Assembly (NCBI RefSeq): GCF_905171775.1
Contig: NC_053490.1
Span: forward strand, 84,632,286 to 84,696,285
Length of the DNA: 64,000 nucleotides
Direction of reading: 5' to 3'
Source: Rana temporaria
Lineage: Eukaryota; Chordata; Amphibia; Anura; Ranidae
Below the pieces are notes generated by a model, which searched no databases, had not been told where the DNA came from, and saw nothing but the letters and a program-made list of their open reading frames with translations. This document shows positions 54,848 to 64,000 of the stretch, one piece after another (the stretch's first letter is position 1; the number at the start of each line of letters is the position of its first letter). The translations under genes were made by a program, and so were the position numbers.

Positions 54848-56035
54848 GGACAACAAAAAGAGGAGAAGAGAACTGTCTAAGGACTTGAGAACCAAAATTG
54901 TGGAAAAATATCAACAATCTCAAGGTTACAAGTCCATCTCCAGAGATCTAGATTTGCCTTTTGTCCACAGTGTGCAACATTATCAAGAAGTTTGCAACCC
55001 ATGGCACTGTAGCTAATCTCTCTGGGCGTGGACGGAAGAGGAAAATTGATGAAAGGTTGCAACGCAGGATAGTCCAGATGGTGGATAAGCAGCCCCCAAA
55101 CAAGTTCCAAAGAAATTCAAGCTGTCCTGCAGGCTCAGGGAGCATCAGTGTCAGCGTGAACTATCCGTAGACATTTAAATGAAATGAAACACTATGGCAG
55201 GAGACCCAGGAGGACCTCACTTCTGACACAGAGACATAAAAAAGCAAGACTACAGTTTGCCAAAATGTACCTGAGTAAGCCAAAATCCTTCTGGGGAAAC
55301 ATCTTGTGGACAGATGAGACCAAGATAGAGCTTTTTGGTAAAGCACATCATTCTACTGTTTACCGAAAATGGAATGAGGCCTACAAAGAAAAGAACATAG
55401 TACCTACAGTGAAATATGGTGGAGGTTCAATGATGTTTTGGGGTAGTTTTGCTGCCTCTGGCACTGGGTGCCTTGAATGTGTGCATGGCATCATGAAATC
55501 TGAGGATTACCAAAGGATTTTGGGTCGCACTGTAGAGCCCAGTGTCAGAAAGCTGGGTTTGCCTCCGAGATCTTGGGTCTTCCAGCAGGACAATGACGCC
55601 AAACATAAGTCAAAAAGCACCCAGAAATAGCTCCCAAGTGGGGTGGGTCTGGAGGAGAGGAGACCACGAACTCAGTAATTGTGATCCCTGATATACCAAT
55701 GTCCTTTGGATGGAGATGCTTGCACTTGTTATTTGTTAAAATGCATAAGCTCTCAGGGTTCTTGCGCATTTGGACAATTGCATTGAATTTAATAAAAATT
55801 ATTGTTGAAAAAAAAAAAAAAAAGCACCCAGAAATAGATGGCAACAAAGCGCTGGAGAGTTCTAAAGTGGCCAGCAATGAGTCCAGATCGAAATCCCATT
55901 GAACACCTGTGGAGAGATCTTAAAATTGCTGTTGGGAAAAGGCGCCCTTCCAATAAGAGAGACCTGGAGCAGTTTGCAAAGGAATTCCGGGTGAGAGGTG
56001 TAAGGAACGTATTGATGGTTATAGGAAGTGACTGA
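54848..56035 (+). pseudogene. Tc1 transposase pseudogene
   Basis: Begins MDNKKRRRELSKDLRTKIVE with a paired-type head; frame changes occur near 54960 and 55110. A long open part (55184-55630) has KKARLQFAKMYLSKPKSFWG, ILWTDETKIELFG (first Asp), VKYGGGSMMFWGSFA and VFQQDNDAKHKSKSTQK (second Asp). After the retrocopy it resumes at 55838 with LKWPAMSPDRNPIEHLWRDL (third acidic residue) and GKRRPSNKRDLEQFAKEF. The DDE residues are still readable, but two frame changes and the insertion abolish the product. Confidence 0.9.
55631..55837 (+). mobile_element. 5'-truncated LINE-type retrocopy with poly(A) and target-site duplication
   Basis: About 190 bp inserted in the Tc1 transposase. It ends TTTAATAAAAATTATTGTTG then a 16-base A run. 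AAGCACCCAGAAATAG occurs just before (55615-55630) and just after it (55822-55837), a duplication typical of L1-type target-primed insertion. The body is consistent with an L1-like 3' untranslated region, but the family is not certain. Confidence 0.8.
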
Positions 56036-56529
56036 TTTCAGTTATTTTTTCCAAAGGGTGTGCAACCAAATATTAAGTTAAGGGTGCCAAGAATTTTGAC
56101 CAGCCCATATTTGGAGTTTTGTGTGACATTATGTCCAATTTGCCTTTTTTCCTCCCTTTTTTGTTTTGTTACAATACACAAAAAGGGAATAAACATGTGT
56201 ATAGCAAAACATGTGTTACTGCAATACTTTTCTGTGAGAAATACTTGATTTTCTGGAAAATTTCTGGGGTGCCAACAATTTCGGCCATGACTATATATAT
56301 ATAGATATAGATATATATATATATATTTATATATATACAGTATATGTATTCCGTCTTCTGGTGACAAGTGACACCCAGTGACTAACACAGATCCCTTCCT
56401 GCACTGCATTCAAGGGCAGGGACTAGGGAGGTACAGATGTCCCAGGTACAGTGTGGTCAAGGGAAGGGGGGATGCATTTTTGGTAGGATGCACCCTTTGT
56501 GATGTTTAGAGTTAAAGAGCCCTGGAAGG

Positions 56530-56960
56530 GAACTCTGTATGCATAGTGCACCCTTGAACCCAGTATTCTGTACATACTGTAGCACACTCTTGAACTCTGC
56601 ACTCTGTACATAGTTCACTACTGAATTCTGCACCTGTTCATAGTGCACCCCTGAACCCTGCACTCTGTACTTAGCGCACCCCTGAACCCTGCACTCTGTG
56701 CATAATGCACTTCTGAGTCCTGCACTCTGTATGTGGGACAATCCTAAACTCTGCACACTGTGCGTAGCACACCCCTGAACTCTGTACCCTGCATAATGCC
56801 CTCTTGCACTTTGTATTTAGTGCACTTGTGAACTCTGCACTTTGAACGTACTGCACTCTTTAACTTTGCACTCTGTACATAGCACACTCTTGAACTCTGC
56901 ACTCTGTATATAGCACACTCCTCAACTCTGTACTCTGCATTTAATATGCTCTCTGCAGTG
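56530..56960. repeat. Degenerate 33-36-bp minisatellite
   Basis: About 12 units of GAACTCTGCACTCTGTACAT followed by AGTGCACCCCT-like sequence, well diverged. The same motif occurs twice within hAT-C (11975-12030). The preceding 56340-56520 shows nothing else. Confidence 0.85.
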
Positions 56961-57081
56961 CTCAATAGTATGTATTACACAGCAAGATTCAGGAGTGGGA
57001 AACACAGGCAAGTGTATAACAAAATATGTGGAAGCCAACTATTCCTTTAACGTAAATAAACCCCACTGTATTATATATTAA

Positions 57082-57800
57082 GGGGCAGATCCACAAAGAT
57101 CTGCCCCGGCGCAGCGTATCTGAGATACGCTACGCCGCCATAACTTACTTGTTTGGTTCGAATCCAGAAAGAATTTGCGCCGTAAGTTCCGGCGGCGTAG
57201 TCTATCTCTTGTGGCGTAATGGCGCGTAATTCAAATTGGCGAGTAGGGGGCGTGTTTAATTTAAATGAAGCGCGTCCCCGCGCTGAACTAACTGCGCATG
57301 CGCCGTCCCTAAATTTCCCGCCGTGCATTGCGCTAAATTACGTCGTAAGGACGTCATTGTTTTGACGTGGGCGTAAATTACGTGCAGCCCGATTCACGGA
57401 CGACTTACGCAAACAAAATAAACATTTTAAAATTATACGCGGTAACGACGGCCATACTTACCATTGCGTACGCCACCAAATAGCAGCTTTAACTATACGC
57501 CGAAAAAAGCCGACTAGTGACGACGTAAAAGAATGCGACGGCCGCTCGTACGTTCGTGGATCGTCGGAAATAGTTAATTTGCATACTCGACGCGGAAAAC
57601 GACAGGAACGCCACCCAGCGGACGCCGAAGAATTGCATCTAAGATCCGAAGGCGTACGAAGACATACGCCTGTCGGATCTAACCCAGATGCCGTCGTATC
57701 TTGTTTTGAGGATTCAAAACAAAGATACGACGCAGGAAATTTGAAAGTACGCCGGCGTATCACTACATATGCCGGCGTACTCTCTTTGTGGATCTGCCCC
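57082..57800. mobile_element. PIF-type palindromic element, GGGGCAGATCC subfamily, 719 bp
   Basis: Ends GGGGCAGATCCACAAAGATC and TCTTTGTGGATCTGCCCC between exact TAA duplications (57079-57081, 57801-57803). It is close in sequence and length to 50583-51323, sharing GTACGCCGGCGTA and ATACGACGCAGGAA blocks. Confidence 0.9.
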
Positions 57801-57803
57801 TAA

Positions 57804-58538
57804 CTGTCTATGCTATTTTAACTCACCATTCTGTACTAATTTATCACAAATAGATCCAAAAAAAGGTGTTGCTATGCTTCTCATTTCACAAAATATGTGC
57901 ATGGAAGCTTGAAATGTATCTCTTGTGTGTGGGCCCTCAATTTCCATTAGTGATTTGCGAATAATTTGTCTATTCCAACTTTTTAATCACCCTGAATACT
58001 GTCAAATTATAATCCCTTAGATCCCAGTTCTTTTTCCCACTGGAGCCTAGAATCATCTGATCTGTGCTAATTATTAAGTCATTTTGATGTTGTGTCCTGC
58101 AGTAATATTAAGTATGCTTTACTTCTGATTCCAAATTTAACACACTTGTTTTAGAAGACTGTCTGCATATGCCTTGTATATTACTGTATGATTGTATGTG
58201 CCATTAAATCAAATGCAATTCACATGATAAACAAAGGGACAAGACATTGTCATGACATTTGTGATTGATAAGGAATGTCCAGTCTTTTAAAAGATGATCT
58301 CCATGCAGATATAAAAGACACAAAATCATTCAGCCCTGTATGATGAATACATCGTAATATTATTTTCTTTAAATTGTAAGCAGTGTAAGTACCTGAAGAG
58401 CTTAGCTGTGTTATGCCTTGTTTTACTTTTCTTGCAGAGCATTGCACTCATGGATCTGTACCATCTCACCTGACAGTCACTCTGTTGAGAAGGCTCAGGA
58501 GTCCTGTGTCAAGTGTGGATACTGAGAGTCTTCTGTCA
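57804..58538. other. No recognisable feature
   Basis: AT-rich DNA; nothing assigned. Confidence 0.4.
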
Positions 58539-58546
58539 GTCTGTTC

Positions 58547-58759
58547 TAGGGATGAGCTCCGGCGTGTTCGCACAGACGCACACTCCACGTGCAGAGCCCA
58601 CCAGGAAGTCTGCGCTGCGCTAATTACAGGCAGTGAGACTTTTCCCGATCTCTGCAGCCGCGCATTGGGACTATGTCTCACTGCCTGTGATTAGCGCAGT
58701 GCAGACTTCCTGGTGGGCTCTGCACGTGGAGTTTGCAAACACGCCGGAGCTCATCCCTA
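58547..58759. mobile_element. hAT-type palindromic MITE, 213 bp
   Basis: Ends TAGGGATGAGCTCCGGCGTG and its near reverse complement, flanked by exact 8-bp GTCTGTTC (58539-58546, 58760-58767). Nearly the whole element is a fold-back with a loop around 58640-58665. Confidence 0.9.
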
Positions 58760-58769
58760 GTCTGTTCTG

Positions 58770-59540
58770 TCAGCTGGTCAACACCTGATCAGCATGACAT
58801 CATTAGGTTGAACCTAGCTTTGCCAAAATAGGAAGGCAGTGTTCTGAAATGTTCCAATGTGAAAAGGCTGTTTGCCCAGGCTGAAAGAGTGTTTCCCCTC
58901 TGTGTGAGCGAGCTGTGTATCTATAAGCCATGTGGTTCTAAGAAATCTACTAGAATCACCACTTGAATAGTGAAACAGAATGGAGAAACAGCAATGAGGA
59001 TAATACCCGTTGGAAGAAGCTGTTGGATGCACCTGGATGCAGAGATCCACCCAGTAACTTAGGAGTTCTAGGAACCCCTGTAAGAATTTGGGGCATTTTA
59101 CCTTTTTTGTCCATCTGTCCTACAAAGTTTGAAGAAACGACTTTCAAGTGTGGACCTACTTCCCTTTAAAGCGTTACCTCCTGAGGGCTAGGAATTTCCT
59201 AATTGGGATGTCCCTCTTGTACCCGCAAGGATCCTAAAAAAATATTAATATTGATAAACGTACACTACATTGTATGTAAACAATTTATGTACTAGATAAA
59301 GAATGGAGGACTCTTGCCTAGAAATCTTGCCTATTCCTGCCAACCCTGCAGAGATGTACTACAGGATAATGCCTTCCATAGATGCGCTTAGGTACCCAGC
59401 AGCCAGGGCTAGACTGGCCATCTGGATGGTTCCCAATCTGTTAAGCTAAATGGCATGTAATGCCAAGCTGCGGTTTCCAATACAAGAAAAGTCCTTTCTT
59501 GTATTAAGAGAGATTTGGACTCCAGAGAGAGAGAGAGATA
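58770..59540. other. No recognisable feature
   Basis: Mixed DNA with short frames. A short GA run at 59524-59539 directly precedes the LINE fragment. Confidence 0.4.
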
Positions 59541-59544
59541 ATTT

Positions 59545-59945
59545 TTGCCCTGTTCAAATCATTAGTAAGACCTTATCTGGAATATGCAGTTCAGTTTTGG
59601 GCACCAGTTCTCAAAAAGGATATTGGGGAACTGGAGAAAGTGCAGAGAAGGGCAACCAAACTGATAAGAGGCATGGAGAAGCTCAGCTATGAGGAAAGAT
59701 TAGAGGAACTGAATCTATTCACTCTTGGGAAGAGGAGACTAAGGAGGGATATGATCAACATGTACAAGGGGTCCATATAGTGAACTTGGTGTTGAGTTAT
59801 ACACTTTACGGTCAACACAAGGGGGCACTCTTTATGTCTAGAGGTAAAGAGATTTTACCTCCAAATACGGAAAGGTTTCTTCAAAGTGAGAGCTGTGAAG
59901 ATGTGGAATAGACTCCCTTTGGCGGTAGGGTACCCTTTTGCTGGC
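59545..59945 (+). pseudogene. LINE reverse transcriptase C-terminal fragment (CR1/L2-like)
   Basis: Reads FKSLVRPYLEYAVQFWAPVL, KKDIGELEKVQRRATKLIRG, LSYEERLEELNLFTLGKRRL and RRDMINMYK, the conserved post-RT region of CR1/L2-type LINEs. After a frame change, KRFYLQIRKGFFKVRAVKMW and NRLPLAVG continue the extreme C-terminus. Catalytic RT motifs lie upstream and are absent; the fragment is 5'-truncated. Confidence 0.8.
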
Positions 59946-60039
59946 AAGCAATAGATGGGCAGATTCCTATGGCATGACTTATAGCCTCAGTGTTGTCCCT
60001 TCAAGGGTAAATGAGGTGAGGTGAGATACCCCCACGAGG

Positions 60040-60995
60040 GAAGTGTTTAATAGTGTGCAGTACAGTGTTAAGATCCTGTGCAGTCAGGTGAATGAGTTGC
60101 TGGCACAATAAAACATAGTGAAATAAGTGATGACAGCCTCCTGTACTCTGTAGATGCTACAGGGGAATTGTAAGAAAACCAAATGTGCCACAAAGTGAAT
60201 GTTTATATAAGTGCAAGCATCAAAAAATATTAAATAATTAAAAATCACAAAAAAAGCCTAGGTAGGCCCCGTGTGAAGTGATGTAGGAATAATCAAAAAG
60301 GGCCTGTGCTTTCCAAAGTGTCCATAGAATTTACCATGGGGTGATGATAACTGAATCAAACAAAGATCAAATTAAACCAAAGAACAGTCAATAAATATAT
60401 ATCTGATTCCGAGAGATAAATAAAATATATGTGACTGGTGCGATCTTCAAGTGCTATTCATCATAATGCTGTCAGAGAGTAACTTTAGTGCTCCCCTTGT
60501 GGGTCCCCACTCACCAGATGTATCTACCCCTGATGGGGTGAAAGGCGGAAGGTGATTGGACAATTGAACCTCTCCTCTCACAGGTGGAAGATTCCCTGCT
60601 GCTGTTCCGACCAGTGCTAGTCTACCGTTCAGATCCTGAGGGGTGTGTTCCTTTATCGTCGTGTCACTTAGATAAATCACACATACACATGGAATGCCCA
60701 CATGGTGTAGTATCTTTAAAAAAAACGAGGATTATTTATTGTAAAGTATAAAAGAAATGATTTTAAATACTAAAAATAGGTAGGTCCCAAGTAAACCTGG
60801 GTACCATGCAAGGTAAAAAAGGTTAAAAACCATGAAACAATCTAATGCCGTCAATTCCGGGCTGAGGATGCGAGGTGCTAGCTCGATGCGTTCCTCCACT
60901 GCAATCCTCTGTGCTGGATGGAACGTAATGCGTGCGTGCGTGTGTGCTGGTTACCCGGCGCTTTTCGTCATGTGACTTTTTCAAAGGTGACTCTG
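60040..60995 (-). mobile_element. Possible Penelope-like terminal region
   Basis: Read on the minus strand it starts with a hammerhead-like motif (60990-60948), then a GC-rich leader and an AT-rich tail, the same order as the PLE tails near 5300 and 2770. No coding remnant is attached. Class is inferred from the motif and layout. Confidence 0.4.
60948..60990 (-). ncRNA. Degenerate hammerhead-like motif
   Basis: On the minus strand GTCACC is followed by TTTGAAA where CTGATGA is expected, a hairpin AGTCACATGAC, GAAAAGCG and CCGGGTAACC. Stem II and GAAA are kept, but the first core block is destroyed, so it should be inactive. Confidence 0.35.
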
Positions 60996-61031
60996 ACACT
61001 GCCCAAAGGCACCATGCCACTAGGGGGCCCC

Positions 61032-61313
61032 ATCAGGGTTGCCAGCCTCAGTAAAACCAGGGACAGTATGTAAAAATCTGTGTTTTAAAAAAATCTCAAG
61101 ATTATACCTGCGCCGCCTCTCCAGTAACTTTTCAGTGTGTGTATGTGTATTATGTGTGTATGTATACTGTGTGTGTGTATATTGTGTGTCTGTGTGTGTT
61201 TACACTGTGTGGCCCCATAATTTATTGCCTGGGGGCCCCATAATCTCCTATTGCCTGGAGGCTCCTTAATCTCCTATTGCCCGGGGGCCCCATGAGTTAT
61301 CAGTCCACCCCTG
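61032..61313. mobile_element. Possible hAT-type fragment with TG microsatellite
   Basis: CAGGGTTGCCAGCCTCAG at the left and ATCAGTCCACCCCTG at the right, with three GGGGCCCCATAATCTCCTATTGCC-like blocks near the right end. An imperfect (TG)n is at 61134-61208. No 8-bp duplication, so the ends may belong to different elements. Confidence 0.35.
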
Positions 61314-61594
61314 ATTATATAAATGCAAAATTTACCAGTATGTTAATATTTAATATGTATTCTCAGGCCCATGAAAAGCTCCTTCCCTACAGCACACATC
61401 ATTCAGATATTATGCTTGTGTATATGTGCAGGCTTGTGTACCTATTCGCATCAAACCAAGGAGTCGGAGGAAGAAAACAAAATGAAGGGGCGAGAAACAG
61501 ACAAGAAAAGGCATGAGGGGCCTTAAGCCGAAGAGAGAGAGGAGGAAAAGGGGGATAAAGCTTGTCTTACAATAGCTTTCTGTATGTCCTAGAG

Positions 61595-61708
61595 CAGTAA
61601 TGGCGAACATTGGCGCCCCAGATTTTTTGGAATTACATTTCCCATGATGCTCATGCATTCTGCAGTGTAGTTCCAAAACATCTGGGGTGCCAAGGTTTGC
61701 CATCTCTG
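61595..61708. mobile_element. hAT MITE, 114 bp
   Basis: Ends CAGTAATGGCGAACATTGGC and GGTTTGCCATCTCTG, fold-back through GCCCCAGA/TCTGGGGTGCC and CATGATGCTCATG, flanked by exact 8-bp TCCTAGAG (61587-61594, 61709-61716). Confidence 0.9.
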
Positions 61709-61917
61709 TCCTAGAGCAACCTTTTTCAATAGAACCTGGGGATCCCTTATGGGTTCTTCAGGAGTGGCTTAGGAAAATGACTAAAATTGCCCCAACATAC
61801 CCAAAAATTGTCCTTAAACCAACAACTGGATCAAACCTGCCTTTTTGTTACCCAAAACTGTAGGTTTTTGTTGCGCAGCAGTACAACAAGCTGCCAATTT
61901 TTATTTTTTATTATTTA

Positions 61918-62193
61918 AAAGTACCTTCACACTACTGTGACTTCAAAGTCGCGCGATTTTACCACAATTTTGCGGCCGTGATTTTGCTGCGATTCGCGGA
62001 CGCAATTTCAGGGAATGCCTGTGTAAGTGGTATCAAAATCGGACCAAAGTAGTGCAGGGACTACTTTGAAGTCGGAACGACTTGCAGTCGTACTAATATG
62101 AATGGGTGTCATTGGAAATCATGGGAAACGACTTGTCATGCTACTTTGCCATCACAAATCATGGGACAAGTTGTATAAGTTTGAAAGGGACCT
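61918..62193. mobile_element. Probable MITE with AAGTCG fold-back modules
   Basis: CCTTCACACTACTGTGACTT at the left and AAGTTTGAAAGGGACCT at the right, with GACTTCAAAGTCG, GTGCAGGGACTACTTTGAAG and CGACTTGTCATG modules in both orientations. Related to 49096-49352 and to the start of the repeat at 35264. Confidence 0.5.
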
Positions 62194-62194
62194 A

Positions 62195-63770
62195 AAATGA
62201 CATAAAATACATTTAACAAAATAGTCAAAACATGTCAAACAAAGTAAACAAAATTAATAAGTCACATCAACTGGTCAAAATACATGAAAAAATATATACA
62301 TTTCCCTCCAACCCTCACCATTAAAACATAACAAAACTTCCTTTCCCTCCACCCTTATCCTCTTATCACCGCACCTATCCTATAAAGGGAAAAGGAACAA
62401 AATTTGTATCACACAATAAAAATTAACATAAACATTCCCTCCCACAAGACCACCCAATCAATCTGCTTCCTCCCACTTCCCAATACACACAATTCCCTCC
62501 CATCTCCCTATACATAAGCAACAGACCTTAAAGCGGAGTTCCACCCAAAAGTGGAACTTCCGCTTAATCCACTCCTCGTCCCCTTACATGCTACATTTGG
62601 TATGTCATTTTTTTGGGGGGAGAGTGGGGGCTTCAGGAGGAGTGAGACTTCCTGTCCCACTTCCTCCTTCCGCCGAGGGGCTGCAAAGGCGAATACTCTA
62701 ATCGCCTTTTGGCAGCCACTCCCTGTAGGCGATCGCCTGGGACACGTGACAGGTCCCAGGCGATCGCCTGTCCAATCAAATGGTGCAGCGCCGCTCGCGC
62801 ATGCACAGTGGGTGCCCGGCCGTGAAGCCGAAAGCTGTCATGGCCGGGTGCCCACAGTTGCAGTGGAGGCGCCGGCGGTGAAGGGGGGGGGGGACCAGAA
62901 CGAAGCTCCCAGTGGCACGTCGCTGGACCGGGGAACAGGTAAGTGTATGTTTATTAAGAGCCAGCAGCTACACTTTTTGTAGCTGATGACTTTTAATAAA
63001 CATAAAAAAAAGCCTGGAACACCCCTTTAAACCAAAACTTTACATGCTATATATACACCACACCCTCCACCCATCAAACTTCCATATTTTTTGGAATTTG
63101 CAAAACCCATTTTCCTAATCTCACTATATAAATCTGCATAAAGCCTTCCACGGACCATGGCTTTGCAATCTCTCACCGCCACTCTTCTTTCCTAAAAAAC
63201 TAAATATTTCTCATGTCCGACAAACTTTCTTTACACAATTTTCCGAACATGCAATAGATACCCACTATTCATCCTTCCCCACATCACACAGTCCCAAACA
63301 TCATTATATCAAAGGACATCCTCTCCACCCTAGTCAATATTTAATTATTCTTTCCATACCTTGCCACACCTCATTACATATCCACATCCCCTGAACACAC
63401 ACTCATTATCAACCAAAGTCCTCCGTCTCTGGAACTCGCACATCAGCAAACACCTATGAACAACCATCTAAGCCACGTTCTTCTGCCTTTTTACTAACTC
63501 CTTATTGCACACATTTCTCCATACTTTCTTACTCTGCACTTCATTCAATCCACCTACCACCTCCAACTCCTCCCTCGCTTCCAACATCCCCATCACCTTC
63601 CTACTATCACACCATACAGTACTTCCTTTATTACTTGTTGCAAGCCATACTTCCTCATAAACCTTTCAATCCTTACACAAAACCATGGCGCTAAAAAACA
63701 TGCCGGTTTTCGCAAATCATTCTCACATAGCTTATACTTCCTCATTACACTTCTACTCTCATATTTTAAA
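62195..63770 (-). pseudogene. Tx1/L1-like LINE 3' fragment, split by a MITE
   Basis: On the minus strand from about 63770, A/G-rich sequence reads, across frame changes, KYGLQQVIKEVLYGVIVG, VVHRCLLMCEFQRRRTLVDN, ECVFRGCG, a VWDCVMWG-like block, and RLYADLYSEIRKMGFANSKK. This pattern resembles the C-terminal region of Tx1-type LINE polyproteins, with a Cys-rich knuckle. A pyrimidine-poor 3' untranslated stretch follows and continues past the piggyBac-like MITE (62532-63026) to about 62195. Assignment rests on pattern only. Confidence 0.5.
62532..63026. mobile_element. piggyBac-like MITE, 495 bp
   Basis: Ends AGCGGAGTTCCACCC and GGAACACCCCT between TTAA copies (62528-62531, 63027-63030). A strong inner palindrome CAGGCGATCGCCTGTCC / TAGGCGATCGCCTGGGAC lies near 62727-62775. 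Related to 16496-16945. Confidence 0.8.
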
Positions 63771-63785
63771 ATACAACCCCATTAA

Positions 63786-64000
63786 GCGGGGTTTCACCCA
63801 AAAATAAACTCTTTTACATTAGCTACATCCTCCAGCATACTGCTAACATCTGCCGTATGCTGTTTTTTGTTGTACTTATCGTTATAACGAGCCCTTGTTA
63901 TCTGCTCCGAGTGGGGGATTACTTCCGGTATAGGCGTTCCTAAGCTGAGAGGAGTTGATTGACGCTGCTAAAGCGCGTCACACGCCTTCCGAAAATACCC
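63786..64000. mobile_element. Left part of a piggyBac-like MITE, cut by the window edge
   Basis: TTAA (63782-63785) followed by GCGGGGTTTCACCC, then CGGTATAGGCGTTCCTAAGC and AAGCGCGTCACACGCCTTCC, similar in order to the GGCGTTCCTA and GCGTCA modules of 16496-16945. The right end is outside the window. Confidence 0.65.

Larger units (their letters stand above)
54800..56292 (+). mobile_element. Tc1-like element, 5'-truncated
   Basis: A transposase pseudogene followed by a right terminal region ending GGTGCCAACAATTTCGGCCA then TGACTATA, next to a (TA)n run at 56292-56340. The matching left inverted repeat is missing; the element begins abruptly in its leader near 54800. A LINE-type retrocopy splits the transposase. 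Confidence 0.8.

Overview
The window is vertebrate repeat-dense DNA, most likely from a frog (probably a ranid or another neobatrachian). This is inferred from the mix of families: Penelope-like elements (PLE), Tc1-like elements, hAT, PIF/Harbinger and piggyBac-like MITEs, an L2-tailed tRNA-SINE, and CR1/L2-, L1- and Tx1-like LINE fragments. I recognise no intact host protein-coding gene, rRNA, tRNA or CRISPR array. One frameshifted protein-like stretch near 48.4-48.8 kb is unidentified.

The centrepiece is an 8.4 kb PIF/Harbinger DNA transposon at 26140-34548, flanked by TAA target-site duplications. It has near-identical 18-bp terminal inverted repeats and three spliced genes whose reading frames are open: a MADF-domain protein (minus), a Myb/SANT-like protein with an acidic repeat (plus), and a HARBI1-type DDE transposase (minus). 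The first two diverge from a shared 0.9 kb upstream region. The second and third converge on an imperfect palindrome. The element sits inside an older palindromic PIF-type element (25505-34672). MITEs with related termini occur at 10.0, 22.9, 37.5 and 53.6 kb. A second group with GGGCCAG-type ends and TTA/TAA duplications occurs at 9.8, 18.9, 25.5, 36.6, 39.1, 49.8, 50.6 and 57.1 kb.

Region by region: 0-1 kb is a 35-bp minisatellite. 1.9-8.2 kb holds two PLE copies in inverted orientation, each with a GIY-YIG endonuclease remnant and a hammerhead-ribozyme-like motif; the right copy is split by a 1.76 kb hAT element. 8.2-11 kb has a LINE fragment, another hammerhead-like motif and three MITEs. 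11.7-13.6 kb is TAA/TTA-rich low complexity. 15.7-19.7 kb is a Tc1-like element broken first by a 2.76 kb hAT element carrying a 23-bp minisatellite, then by a PIF MITE. 20.7-24.7 kb holds two Tc1-like relics and a hAT element. 25.5-34.7 kb is the Harbinger nest, followed by a SINE. 36-51 kb alternates MITEs and minisatellites with unassigned DNA. 53.5-56.3 kb stacks a Tc1-like fragment, a Gypsy RNase H fragment and a Tc1 transposase pseudogene split by a LINE-type retrocopy. 56-64 kb holds more MITEs, a CR1/L2-like RT fragment, a PLE-like tail and a Tx1-like LINE split by a piggyBac-like MITE.

The transposase and two DNA-binding proteins of the central element probably act together. In related Harbingers a Myb-like partner brings the transposase into the nucleus and onto DNA; the MADF protein is an additional candidate partner. 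All family assignments come from reading the sequence, without database searches.
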